This document shows positions 8,785 to 15,792 of a stretch of 62,245 bases of DNA, piece after piece. The stretch spans positions 1-62,245 of the forward strand of contig SBGD01000069.1 of assembly GCA_006226775.1 (NCBI GenBank). Reading direction: 5' to 3'. Positions within the stretch are counted from its first letter, which is position 1; each line of letters begins with the position of its first letter. The notes under the pieces were generated by a model. That model saw only the letters and a list, made by a program, of their open reading frames with translations. It was not told the origin of the DNA and ran no database searches. This DNA is from Paracoccaceae bacterium (GTDB taxonomy: Bacteria; Pseudomonadota; Alphaproteobacteria; Rhodobacterales; Rhodobacteraceae). The translations under genes and the position numbers were made by a program.

Positions 8785-9744
8785 TCAGCCCGCCATCGCC
8801 GCTTCCAACCGCTGCCAGGAGGCCGCATCCCCCGGCAGCCCCAGCCGTATCCAGCCTCGGGAATAGGGAAAGATCCGCGACCAGACGCGCTGGCCGGCCA
8901 GCCTGTCCTGCGTGGCGGCGGCATCGGCGGTGTCATAGGTCCGAAACAGCGGCGTGCCACCCACCAGCCGCCAGCCGGCAGCCGCCGCCAGACCGTCCAG
9001 CCGCGCTGCGTCGCGGTCCAACCGGGCGCAGGTCTCGGCCTGCCACGTGCGATCCGTCAGCGCCGCCTGCCCCAGGTGAATCGCCAGCCCGCTCACCGCC
9101 CAGGGTCCGGCCAGCGCCCGCAGCCGCGCGATCAGCGCCTCGGGCGCGAAGGCAAAGCCCAGCCGCAGCCCGGCCAGCCCGTAGAACTTGCCGAAGGAGC
9201 GCAGCACCACCACGTTCTGCGCCTCCAGCCGCGGCAGCAGCGAGACCTCGGGCAGCGGGTCGGCAAAGCTCTCGTCGACGATCAGCAGGCCCACGTTCCG
9301 CGCCACCTCCAGCAGTACCTCCGGCGTCCAGCTTCGCCCGTCGGGGTTGTTGGGGTTGACCAGCACGCCCAGCGCCGCGCCGCGCAGATCCTCCGGCGTG
9401 GCGACCTCCTCCACCGTCCAGCCCTGCGCCCGCAGGGCCCCGGCGTGTTCGTTGTAGGTCGGGGCCACCACCCGCGCCGTGCCCGGGCGCGCCAGCCGCG
9501 GCACCAGCTGGATCGCGCCCTGCGCCCCGGCCACAGCGACGCAGCCCTGCCGCGCGGCCCAGACCGCCTGCGCGCAACGCTCCAGCGCCGCGATCTCGGC
9601 GCGGGTCGGCAGCGCGGTCCAGGCGCGGGCGGGCAGATCGGGCACCGGATAGGGCACCGGGTTGATGCCGGTGGAGAGGTCCAGCCAGTCGCCCGCCCCG
9701 TAGCGCGCCTGCGCCCGGTCGAGATCTCCGCCGTGATCGCGCAT
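8785..9744 (-). CDS. cobC: Threonine-phosphate decarboxylase CobC
   Basis: A 319-residue PLP-dependent fold type I enzyme of the aminotransferase class. It shows NPNNPDG (130-136), the aspartate block VDESF (156-160) and the PLP lysine in RSFGKFYGL (Lys186). In this setting it makes (R)-1-amino-2-propanol phosphate from L-threonine phosphate for the nucleotide-loop linker. Its neighbours supply the substrate (BluE kinase) and the acceptor enzyme (CobD). A histidinol-phosphate aminotransferase is the main alternative, but the context strongly favours CobC. Confidence 0.92.
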   Translation of the reverse strand: MRDHGGDLDRAQARYGAGDWLDLSTGINPVPYPVPDLPARAWTALPTRAEIAALERCAQAVWAARQGCVAVAGAQGAIQLVPRLARPGTARVVAPTYNEHAGALRAQGWTVEEVATPEDLRGAALGVLVNPNNPDGRSWTPEVLLEVARNVGLLIVDESFADPLPEVSLLPRLEAQNVVVLRSFGKFYGLAGLRLGFAFAPEALIARLRALAGPWAVSGLAIHLGQAALTDRTWQAETCARLDRDAARLDGLAAAAGWRLVGGTPLFRTYDTADAAATQDRLAGQRVWSRIFPYSRGWIRLGLPGDAASWQRLEAAMAG

Positions 9745-9753
9745 CCTGCCTCC

Positions 9754-10689
9754 TCAGACCAGTGCCAGCGGCGCCAGCAGCCCCGCCATAAGAACCATCG
9801 CGCGGATGTAGAGCACAAGCCCCCGTTTGATCTGGCCCCCCTCCGGGTCGGGTGCTTCGCCGTTCAGCCAGGGCTCCTCGGCCACGCGGTCGCCATAGCG
9901 GCGCGGGCCGGAGAGGCGCACGCCGAGGGCCCCGGCCAGGGCGGCCTCGGGCCAGCCGGCATTGGGCGAGCGGTGATGGCGGGCATCGCGCCACATCACC
10001 CGCAGGCTGGCGCCGGGGCGCGGGCCCACCAGCGCGAAGCCGACCCCGGTCAGCCGCGCAGGCACCAGGTTCACCAGGTCGTCGAGCCGCGCCGCCACCT
10101 TGCCGAACTGCGCGTAGCGCGCGTTGCGATGGCCGATCATCGAATCCAGCGTGTTGATCGCCTTGTAGGCGGCGATCCCCGGCAGCCCGGCGATGCAGCC
10201 CCAGAAGACCGGCGCGACGATCCCGTCCGAGGTATTCTCGGCCAGGCTTTCCAGCGCTGCCCGCGCCACGCCCGCCGCGTCAAGCCGGGCCGGGTCGCGG
10301 CCGACGATCATTGCCACCGCCTGCCGCGCCGCCTCCAGATCGCCGCGCACCAGCGGTGCCGCCACCGCCGCCACATGGTCGTGCATGGCGCGCAGGGCGA
10401 CGAAGGGCCAGGCCAGCAGCCCGCCCAGCAGGATGCCGATCCAGCCCTCGGGCAAGGCCAGGTGCACCATCAGCGCCAGCAGCGCCACGCCGCCGGTGAC
10501 CACCCCCGTGGTCAGCGCCCCCCGGCGCAGGCGCTGGGACGGCGTGCCGCGGTTCCAGCGCGCCTCCAGCCCGGCGATCACGGCGCCGATCCAGGTCACC
10601 GGATGGCCGATCCGGGCATAGAGCCAGGCGGGCCAGCCGATCGCCGCGTCGATCCCGCAGGCCAGCAGCATCATCGCGGCAAGGCTCAT
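9754..10689 (-). CDS. cobD: Adenosylcobinamide-phosphate synthase CobD/CbiB
   Basis: A 311-residue integral membrane protein with several hydrophobic segments. Family hallmarks are HPVTWIGAVI near residue 29, ESLAENTSDGIVAPVFW, YKAINTLDSMIGHRN and the late SPNAGWPEAALAGAL. It attaches aminopropanol phosphate to adenosylcobyric acid. The ATG overlaps the bluE stop (ATGA), and cobC begins nine bases after its stop, giving one bluE-cobD-cobC unit. Confidence 0.95.
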   Translation of the reverse strand: MSLAAMMLLACGIDAAIGWPAWLYARIGHPVTWIGAVIAGLEARWNRGTPSQRLRRGALTTGVVTGGVALLALMVHLALPEGWIGILLGGLLAWPFVALRAMHDHVAAVAAPLVRGDLEAARQAVAMIVGRDPARLDAAGVARAALESLAENTSDGIVAPVFWGCIAGLPGIAAYKAINTLDSMIGHRNARYAQFGKVAARLDDLVNLVPARLTGVGFALVGPRPGASLRVMWRDARHHRSPNAGWPEAALAGALGVRLSGPRRYGDRVAEEPWLNGEAPDPEGGQIKRGLVLYIRAMVLMAGLLAPLALV

Positions 10690-11498
10690 GCCGTGTGCCC
10701 GGTGCGAAAGCGCAGCACCCCGGTCAGCCCGGCGCGCGCCAGCGCCGCCTCGGCGCCCGGCGGCACCGTGCCGGGCGCGAAGATCAGCCCCCGGGCCGAG
10801 CCGGTATGCGCCCGCAGGTAGCCCAGCGCGCCCAAGTCGGCGGCCAGCGCCGCGCAGGGGTCGTCCGCCGGCCCGCGCAGCACCGTGCAGCGCCGCGCCG
10901 ATTCGCTGGCCAGTTGCCCCAGCGTCGCCGCATCGCAAGGCCGCGCCAGCCGCGCCACGAGGTCGGCGACATCGGGAAAATCGAGGTCGGCCGGATCGGT
11001 CACCTGCGGCGCGCCGCGAAAGCCGCCCACCACCTCGACCAGCGGCAAGGGCGCGACCGGCGTCACCACCTGGCCCTCGCGCGGCGCCCAGAGCACCGCG
11101 TCGGGCTGCGGCAGCATCAGCGGATCGCTGGCGCCTTCGACCGCAAGGCAGGCCGCGGCCAGCGCCGCGCCGCCCTGCCCCACCGCCCCGGCCAGGGCGA
11201 CAAGTGCGGCGGTCGAGACGCCCGCGCCGCCGCCGGGCGGCATCTCGGCGCGCAGGCGGAACACCCCCGGCGGCGCGCCGATCCGGGCGAGGAAATCGCG
11301 GGCGCGCGCCAGACTCAGCACCTCGCGCGCCTGCTGCACCTCCAGCGGCCCGTCGCCGAGACGGCAGGCGGTCACGCCCAGCGCCGGGCAGGCCACGGTG
11401 ACCAGCACCAGCGGCCCGCCGGAGCCGATCCGCCCTTGCAGCCACTCGCCGAAATGCCCGGCGACGCGCACCGAAACCGGGGCGCGGCCTGCTGTCAT
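10686..11498 (-). CDS. bluE: GHMP-family L-threonine kinase (BluE/PduX type)
   Basis: A 270-residue GHMP kinase. The N-terminal block VAGHFGEWLQGRIG and the phosphate-binding loop PPGGGAGVSTAAL match the PduX/BluE kinases, which phosphorylate L-threonine for CobC. I prefer ATG 11498; an ATG at 11525 in the same frame would add nine residues. It heads the leftward bluE-cobD-cobC unit and diverges from cobU, so both promoters must lie within about 50 bases. The gene set resembles the Rhodobacter capsulatus blu operon. Confidence 0.85.
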   Translation of the reverse strand: MTAGRAPVSVRVAGHFGEWLQGRIGSGGPLVLVTVACPALGVTACRLGDGPLEVQQAREVLSLARARDFLARIGAPPGVFRLRAEMPPGGGAGVSTAALVALAGAVGQGGAALAAACLAVEGASDPLMLPQPDAVLWAPREGQVVTPVAPLPLVEVVGGFRGAPQVTDPADLDFPDVADLVARLARPCDAATLGQLASESARRCTVLRGPADDPCAALAADLGALGYLRAHTGSARGLIFAPGTVPPGAEAALARAGLTGVLRFRTGHTA

Positions 11499-11550
11499 GG
11501 GGGGATTTGTCGCTTCCTTCCGCATCGGAAATCTGCTTTGTCACGCGGCC

Positions 11551-12081
11551 ATGGGAAAGTCGATCCTAATTACCGGCGGGGCGCGCTCGGGCAAGTCCGG
11601 GCTGGCCGAGCGCCTGACGCTCGCCCTGGGCCGACCGGCGGTCTATATCGCCACGGCCCAGGCGCAGGACCCCGAGATGGCGGCGCGGATCGCCCAGCAC
11701 CAGGCCCGGCGCGGGGCGGAATGGCGCACCATTGCCGAACCGTTCGAGCTGGCCGAGGCGCTGGCGCGCAGCGATGGCACGGCGCCGCGGCTGGTCGATT
11801 GCCTGACGCTCTGGCTGAGCAACCTGATGCTGGCGGAGATCGACTGGCAGGAGCGGACCGAGGCGCTGCTGGCCACGCTGGCCCGCCAGCACGCGCCGGT
11901 GATCTTCGTCACCAACGAGGTGGGCGCCGGGATCGTGCCGGAGAACCGCCTCGCCCGGCAGTTCCGCGATGCCGCCGGGCTGGTCAACCAGCGCCTGGCC
12001 GGGGCCTGCGACGAGGTGCATCTCTGCGTTGCGGGCTATCCGTTGCAGGTCAAGCCGCGCCAGGCCGGACGCAGCCTCTGA
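11551..12081 (+). CDS. cobU: Adenosylcobinamide kinase / guanylyltransferase (CobU, also called CobP)
   Basis: A 176-residue bifunctional enzyme that phosphorylates adenosylcobinamide and then transfers GMP to it. The P-loop GGARSGKS is at residues 8-15, followed by YIATAQAQDPEMAARI, the segment DCLTLWLSNLM, and VTNEVGAGIVPENRLARQFR. The family fold is complete and of usual length. It diverges from bluE and ends about 117 bases before the second riboswitch, so it is probably transcribed separately from the cobalt transporter genes. Confidence 0.95.
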   Translation: MGKSILITGGARSGKSGLAERLTLALGRPAVYIATAQAQDPEMAARIAQHQARRGAEWRTIAEPFELAEALARSDGTAPRLVDCLTLWLSNLMLAEIDWQERTEALLATLARQHAPVIFVTNEVGAGIVPENRLARQFRDAAGLVNQRLAGACDEVHLCVAGYPLQVKPRQAGRSL

Positions 12082-12198
12082 GGCGTGGTCATACGGCGGC
12101 CCCTTGCGGCACCGCGCCGGCCCGGGGCGGCGCAAATCCCCGCCCGGGGTCGCTTTTGGGGCTTTCGGACCGCCCCCGACTTCTGGTAGGTATGGGAC

Positions 12199-12380
12199 GG
12201 TGCCGATGTCCGTCCGCGGGCCAGGCTTAAAAGGGAATTCGGTGACGCCTGCGCCTCTGCAGCGGACTCCGGAGCCGCCCCCGCGACTGTAAGTGGGTAG
12301 CTGTCGTCATGATCCACTCATGCCTTGCATGGGGAAGGGGACGGGCCAGCGCCGATCCACGAGCCAGGAGACCTGCCGCA
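12199..12380 (+). promoter_or_regulatory. Cobalamin riboswitch upstream of cbtB-cbtA
   Basis: The leader shows the conserved blocks in order: GGTGCC (12199), TTAAAAGGGAAT, GGAGCCGCCCCCGCGACTGT followed by AAG, GCATGGGGAAGGGG, and GAGCCAGGAGACCTGCCGC (12361-12379). The next gene starts 52 bases later, enough for an expression platform. It should turn down cobalt uptake when cobalamin is abundant. With about 110 featureless bases after cobU it accounts for the gap before cbtB. Confidence 0.95.
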
Positions 12381-12431
12381 AGTGAAACCCCGATCGACGC
12401 TGTCGGGTGAGACAGCGAAAGGAGAGACGAC

Positions 12432-12605
12432 ATGACCACGCAGACACAGACCACCGCCGCATCCGCCAGCAGCCCGCTTGTCGCGGTGATCCTTGCCGCG
12501 GTGCTGGGCCTCGGCCTGATCACCGTCACCGGCCACGTGCAGGCCTCGACCCTGCATGACGCGGCCCATGACGTGCGCCACGCCACCGGCTTTCCCTGCC
12601 ACTGA
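12432..12605 (+). CDS. cbtB: Cobalt transporter subunit CbtB
   Basis: A 57-residue single-span membrane protein. A hydrophobic helix (PLVAVILAAVLGLGLITVTG) is followed by a short His-containing tail, HDAAHDVRHATGFPCH. This shape is typical of CbtB, the small partner of CbtA in B12-regulated cobalt uptake. AAAGGAGAG precedes the ATG. It is followed four bases later by cbtA and is directly under the riboswitch. Confidence 0.88.
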   Translation: MTTQTQTTAASASSPLVAVILAAVLGLGLITVTGHVQASTLHDAAHDVRHATGFPCH

Positions 12606-12609
12606 ACCC

Positions 12610-13311
12610 GTGTTCAGCCGTATTCTGACCAGCGCCCTGTTCGCTGGCGCTGCAGCGGGGCTGATTGCCGCCCTTCTGCAGCTGGTCTTCGTGCAGCCGG
12701 TGCTGCTTCATGCCGAGCTCTACGAGGGCGGCACACTGGTGCATTTCGGCGCTGACGCCACGGTATCCGCGGTGCAGGACCTCGGCGGCATCGACCCGAT
12801 GCGCGACGGGCTCAGCATCCTGTTCACCATGCTGACCTACTCGGGCTACGCCCTGCTGCTGGTCGCCGGCATGGCGCTGGCCGAAGAGCGCGGCGCGGTC
12901 ATCGACGGGCGCAGCGGCATCCTCTGGGGGCTGGCGGGCTTCATCGCCTTCCACCTCGCCCCCGGGATCACCCTGGCGCCGGAAGTGCCCGGCGTGGCGG
13001 CGGCGGATGTGGCCGCGCGCCAGGTCTGGTGGTTCGCCACCGTGGCCGCGGCGGGCATTGCCATGTGGCTGATCGCCTTTGGCAAGGGCTGGCCGATGTG
13101 GGGGCTGGCCGTGGTGCTTTTGCTGGCGCCGCATGTGATCGGCGCGCCGCAGCCCGAGGTCTTTACCGGCCCGGTCCCGACCGAGCTTGGCGCGCTCTTT
13201 GCCGCGCGGGCCTTCGGCGTCGGCATGGCGGCCTGGGTGCTGCTGGGCAGCTTCGCCGGCCATTTCTGGCAACGCGAGGCCCGGCACGCGCTGGCCACCA
13301 GCACGGCCTGA
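12610..13311 (+). CDS. cbtA: Cobalt transporter subunit CbtA
   Basis: A 233-residue membrane protein with about five to six hydrophobic segments, beginning FSRILTSALFAGAAAGLIAA and carrying HLAPGITLAPEVPG and VGMAAWVLLGSFAGHFW, as in CbtA. The GTG at 12610 is preferred, four bases after the cbtB stop; an upstream ATG in the same frame lies inside cbtB. CbtA and CbtB together are predicted to import cobalt for corrin synthesis. Confidence 0.9.
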   Translation: MFSRILTSALFAGAAAGLIAALLQLVFVQPVLLHAELYEGGTLVHFGADATVSAVQDLGGIDPMRDGLSILFTMLTYSGYALLLVAGMALAEERGAVIDGRSGILWGLAGFIAFHLAPGITLAPEVPGVAAADVAARQVWWFATVAAAGIAMWLIAFGKGWPMWGLAVVLLLAPHVIGAPQPEVFTGPVPTELGALFAARAFGVGMAAWVLLGSFAGHFWQREARHALATSTA

Positions 13312-13384
13312 TCCCGCACCACGCAAGCTTCAGGGCCGCGCCAGCCAGCGCGGCCCTTTCCATGAAATGGGGAAAGGAAGACAG

Positions 13385-13891
13385 ATGGATCGTTCGATTG
13401 CCATGCTGCTGATCGGCCTGGTGTTCGGCGGCGGCGCAGGCTTCGTGACCGCCGCAGGCTATGGCGTCACCCTCGACGGGCACGACCACGGCGCCCATGG
13501 CGCCCCGGCGAGCCACGCCGCCGATCACGCTCATGATACGCCGGTCGAGATCGCCCCCGGCCCCGATGCCCCGCGGTTGGCCATCGCGCTGACGCCCGAC
13601 CCGATGTCAGGCTGGAACCTGCAGATGACGCCGGCGAATTTCCGCTTCGCGCCGGAACATGCCAGCGGCGGCCATGTCGCGGGCGAAGGCCATGCCCATG
13701 TCCATGTCAACGGCACCAAGGTGATGCGCGCCTACGGCACATGGGTGCATCTCGACGCCCTGCCCGCCGGCGAGGTGACGGTAGGCGCGGCGCTTTTCGC
13801 CAACGATCACCGGCCGCTGGTGGTCGATGGCACCCCGGTGGGCGATGAGGTCGTCGTTTCGGTGACGCCGAAGGATCACGCCGGCCATTGA
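13385..13891 (+). CDS. His-rich exported protein downstream of cbtBA
   Basis: A 168-residue protein with an N-terminal hydrophobic segment (MLLIGLVFGGGAGFVTAAGY) that could be a signal peptide or anchor. Histidine-rich stretches follow (GHDHGAHGAPASHAADHAHD and later HASGGHVAGEGHAHVHVNG), and the protein ends DHAGH. The middle looks like a compact beta-rich domain. It starts 73 bases after cbtA behind a GGGGAAAGGAAG ribosome-binding site and may share the riboswitch transcript. I infer a periplasmic metal buffer or cobalt-delivery protein; no family assignment is certain. Confidence 0.75.
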   Translation: MDRSIAMLLIGLVFGGGAGFVTAAGYGVTLDGHDHGAHGAPASHAADHAHDTPVEIAPGPDAPRLAIALTPDPMSGWNLQMTPANFRFAPEHASGGHVAGEGHAHVHVNGTKVMRAYGTWVHLDALPAGEVTVGAALFANDHRPLVVDGTPVGDEVVVSVTPKDHAGH

Positions 13892-13925
13892 GCGCGCATC
13901 GGCTTGACGCGGAGGGCCGAAGAAA

Positions 13926-14026
13926 AGGGGGCCAGCCCCCTCGGCCTTCGGCCTCACCCCCGGAGTTTAGCTGGCAAGATGAAGCAGCGGGACGGTCCTA
14001 AACTTCATCTTGCCAAATAAACTCAG
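13926..14026. repeat. Intergenic palindromic repeat with GGCAAGATGAAG arms
   Basis: A tight AGGGGGC/GCCCCCT hairpin (13926-13941) is followed by TCGGCCTTCGGCC and then two inverted arms. The left arm (13963-13984) reads GAGTTTAGCTGGCAAGATGA and on; the right arm (14003-14026) is its near-perfect reverse complement, with TTATT in place of TTAGC. It lies between the converging ends of the His-rich gene and the second DUF1636 gene. Such GGCAAGATGAAG repeats are, from memory, frequent between genes in Rhodobacteraceae. It probably also serves as a two-way terminator. Confidence 0.75.
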
Positions 14027-14147
14027 GCGGGGCGGTGAATGTGGCGCCATTGGGTTGAGCCCTATAGACGACGCGGCTGGCCACGGTCGGGCGACACGTG
14101 CGAGACGTGGCGAAAACCCTGCCCGACGGTAGCGCCACGCCCGATCC

Positions 14148-14483
14148 CTAGGGTGCCGCGATCCGCGCCCGCAGGCAGAGACGCAACCGGCCGCAGGCCA
14201 TGGCATCGGTGATCCAGCCCTGCTCGGCCGCAAGATAGGTCCGCACCGTGGCGACGATGTCGTCGATATCCGCCGCCGGGTCGACCGCGTGGAACACATA
14301 GGTCGCCCGCCCCGCGCCCTGCAGCGCCATGGCCTGTGGCCTGGCGCAGCTGTTCAGGCACTCCTGCCCGCGCAGGCGCACCGGAAGACCGGCCTTCACA
14401 AAGGCGCTCTCCAGCGCGGAGAGTTGCGCCGGGACGGTCTCGGGCGCGCAGGATCGGCAGAGGGTCAGCAGGATGTCGGACAT
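14148..14483 (-). CDS. DUF1636 family protein, second copy
   Basis: A 111-residue paralogue of the protein at 4812-5195. It keeps the two cysteine pairs, CRSC near the N-terminus and CLNSC in the middle, and the block GAGRATYVFHAVDP parallel to GAGRWTYVYGNLDE. Starting at ATG 14483 keeps only the conserved part; longer in-frame starts lack similarity. It stands alone at the edge of the cobalamin block with no riboswitch of its own, so it may act under other conditions. Function unknown. Confidence 0.8.
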   Translation of the reverse strand: MSDILLTLCRSCAPETVPAQLSALESAFVKAGLPVRLRGQECLNSCARPQAMALQGAGRATYVFHAVDPAADIDDIVATVRTYLAAEQGWITDAMACGRLRLCLRARIAAP

Positions 14484-14617
14484 GCGGGGCTCTTTCACGA
14501 TCGGTGCGGGCCAGCGGTAGCGCTTTGGCGCGGCGGCGGCAACCGGCGCGCGGGCCAAGGCCCTTGCACCGCCCCCGGACGCGGCGCAGAATACCGCTTT
14601 GCGGAGCGATCATCGAC

Positions 14618-15244
14618 GTGCGTATCCTGATTGCAGATGACCATGACCTGTTGCGCGACACGCTTGTCGCGTTTCTCAGCGCCGATTCCGGCATCGACAC
14701 CGACCAGGCCGCGAGTTTCGAGGAGGTCTGCCGCAAGATCGAGAGCCAGCCTGCCTATGACCTCGTGCTGCTCGACCTGAAGATGCCCGGGATGAACGGG
14801 CTGGCCAGCCTGGAACAGGCGCTGGCCCTCCGGGGCGGGCCCCGGGTGGCCCTGATGTCGGGCGAGGCCACCCGCGAGATCGCCGAACAGGCGCTCGAGC
14901 TTGGCGCCGCGGGTTTCGTGCCCAAGACGCTGGCTGCGAAATCGCTGGTCAGCGCCATCCGCTTCATGGCCATGGGCGAGCAATATGCGCCGATCGACTT
15001 CTTCACCTCCGGGCCCGACAGGGCGCGCCACCCGCTGACCGGCAAGCTGACCGAGCGGGAATTGCAGGTGCTCGAAGGGCTGACCCTGGGCAAGTCCAAC
15101 AAGGAGATCGCCCGCGATCTGAACCTGACCGAACCGACGATCAAGCTGCACATGAAGACGCTCTATCGCAAGCTCGAGGTCGGCAACCGCACCCAGGCCG
15201 CGATCATCGCCCGCGACACCGGGCTGTTCTCGGCGCCGCCGTGA
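14618..15244 (+). CDS. NarL/LuxR-type response regulator
   Basis: A 208-residue two-component regulator. The receiver domain has the acidic pair ADDHD at residues 6-10, the phospho-acceptor Asp53 in LLDLKMPGMNG, and a conserved lysine in FVPKTLA. The C-terminal LuxR-type helix-turn-helix is LTERELQVLEGLTLGKSNKE followed by IARDLNLTEPTIKLHMKTLY. A GTG start at 14618 with GGAG upstream is chosen because the receiver domain begins right there. No histidine kinase lies nearby, so it is an orphan here. Confidence 0.9.
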   Translation: MRILIADDHDLLRDTLVAFLSADSGIDTDQAASFEEVCRKIESQPAYDLVLLDLKMPGMNGLASLEQALALRGGPRVALMSGEATREIAEQALELGAAGFVPKTLAAKSLVSAIRFMAMGEQYAPIDFFTSGPDRARHPLTGKLTERELQVLEGLTLGKSNKEIARDLNLTEPTIKLHMKTLYRKLEVGNRTQAAIIARDTGLFSAPP

Positions 15245-15329
15245 CGTGGCGACAGGCGATCTGCGGGCTCGCATCCGCCCGCGGATCCCCTAGGTTTGCG
15301 GAAAGACGGGGCAGACGGGCGAGGATGGC

Positions 15330-15791
15330 ATGAAATTCACGGTCAACGGGGTGCGGCACGAGGCGGATGTGGAGGCCGAGATGCCGCTGCTCTGGGTGCT
15401 GCGCGACGAACTGAAGATCAAGGGCGTGAAATACGGCTGCGGCATCGCCCAATGCGGCGCCTGCACCGTGCATCTGGATGGCGAGGCGGTGCGGTCGTGC
15501 CAGATCTGGGCCGAGGATGCCGAGGGCGCCGAGATCACCACCATCGAAGGGCTGGGCACGGCAGAGGCGCTGCACGCCGTGCAGGCCGCCTGGATCGCGC
15601 GGCAGGTGGCGCAATGCGGCTATTGCCAGTCCGGCCAGATCATGCAGGCCGCCGCGCTGCTGGCGGGGAACCCCGCCCCCTCCGACGCGGAGATCGACGC
15701 GGCGATGTCGGGCAACCTCTGCCGCTGCGGCACCTATCCGCGCATCCGCGCCGCCATCCATGACGCCGCCGACCGGCTGAGAGAGGCCTGA
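15330..15791 (+). CDS. iorA: (2Fe-2S) small subunit of a xanthine-oxidase-family dehydrogenase (IorA-like)
   Basis: A 153-residue protein with two [2Fe-2S] sites. The plant-type cluster ligands are in [16 protein letters not shown], with a fourth Cys at RSCQ. The helical-domain cluster ligands are in QCGYCQSGQ and [11 protein letters not shown]. It passes electrons from the molybdenum subunit encoded next, whose ATG follows after a single base. Similarity is to the isoquinoline 1-oxidoreductase alpha subunit. The actual substrate may be another N-heterocycle or an aldehyde. No FAD subunit is encoded nearby, as expected for this two-subunit type. Confidence 0.9.
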   Translation: MKFTVNGVRHEADVEAEMPLLWVLRDELKIKGVKYGCGIAQCGACTVHLDGEAVRSCQIWAEDAEGAEITTIEGLGTAEALHAVQAAWIARQVAQCGYCQSGQIMQAAALLAGNPAPSDAEIDAAMSGNLCRCGTYPRIRAAIHDAADRLREA

Positions 15792-15792
15792 G

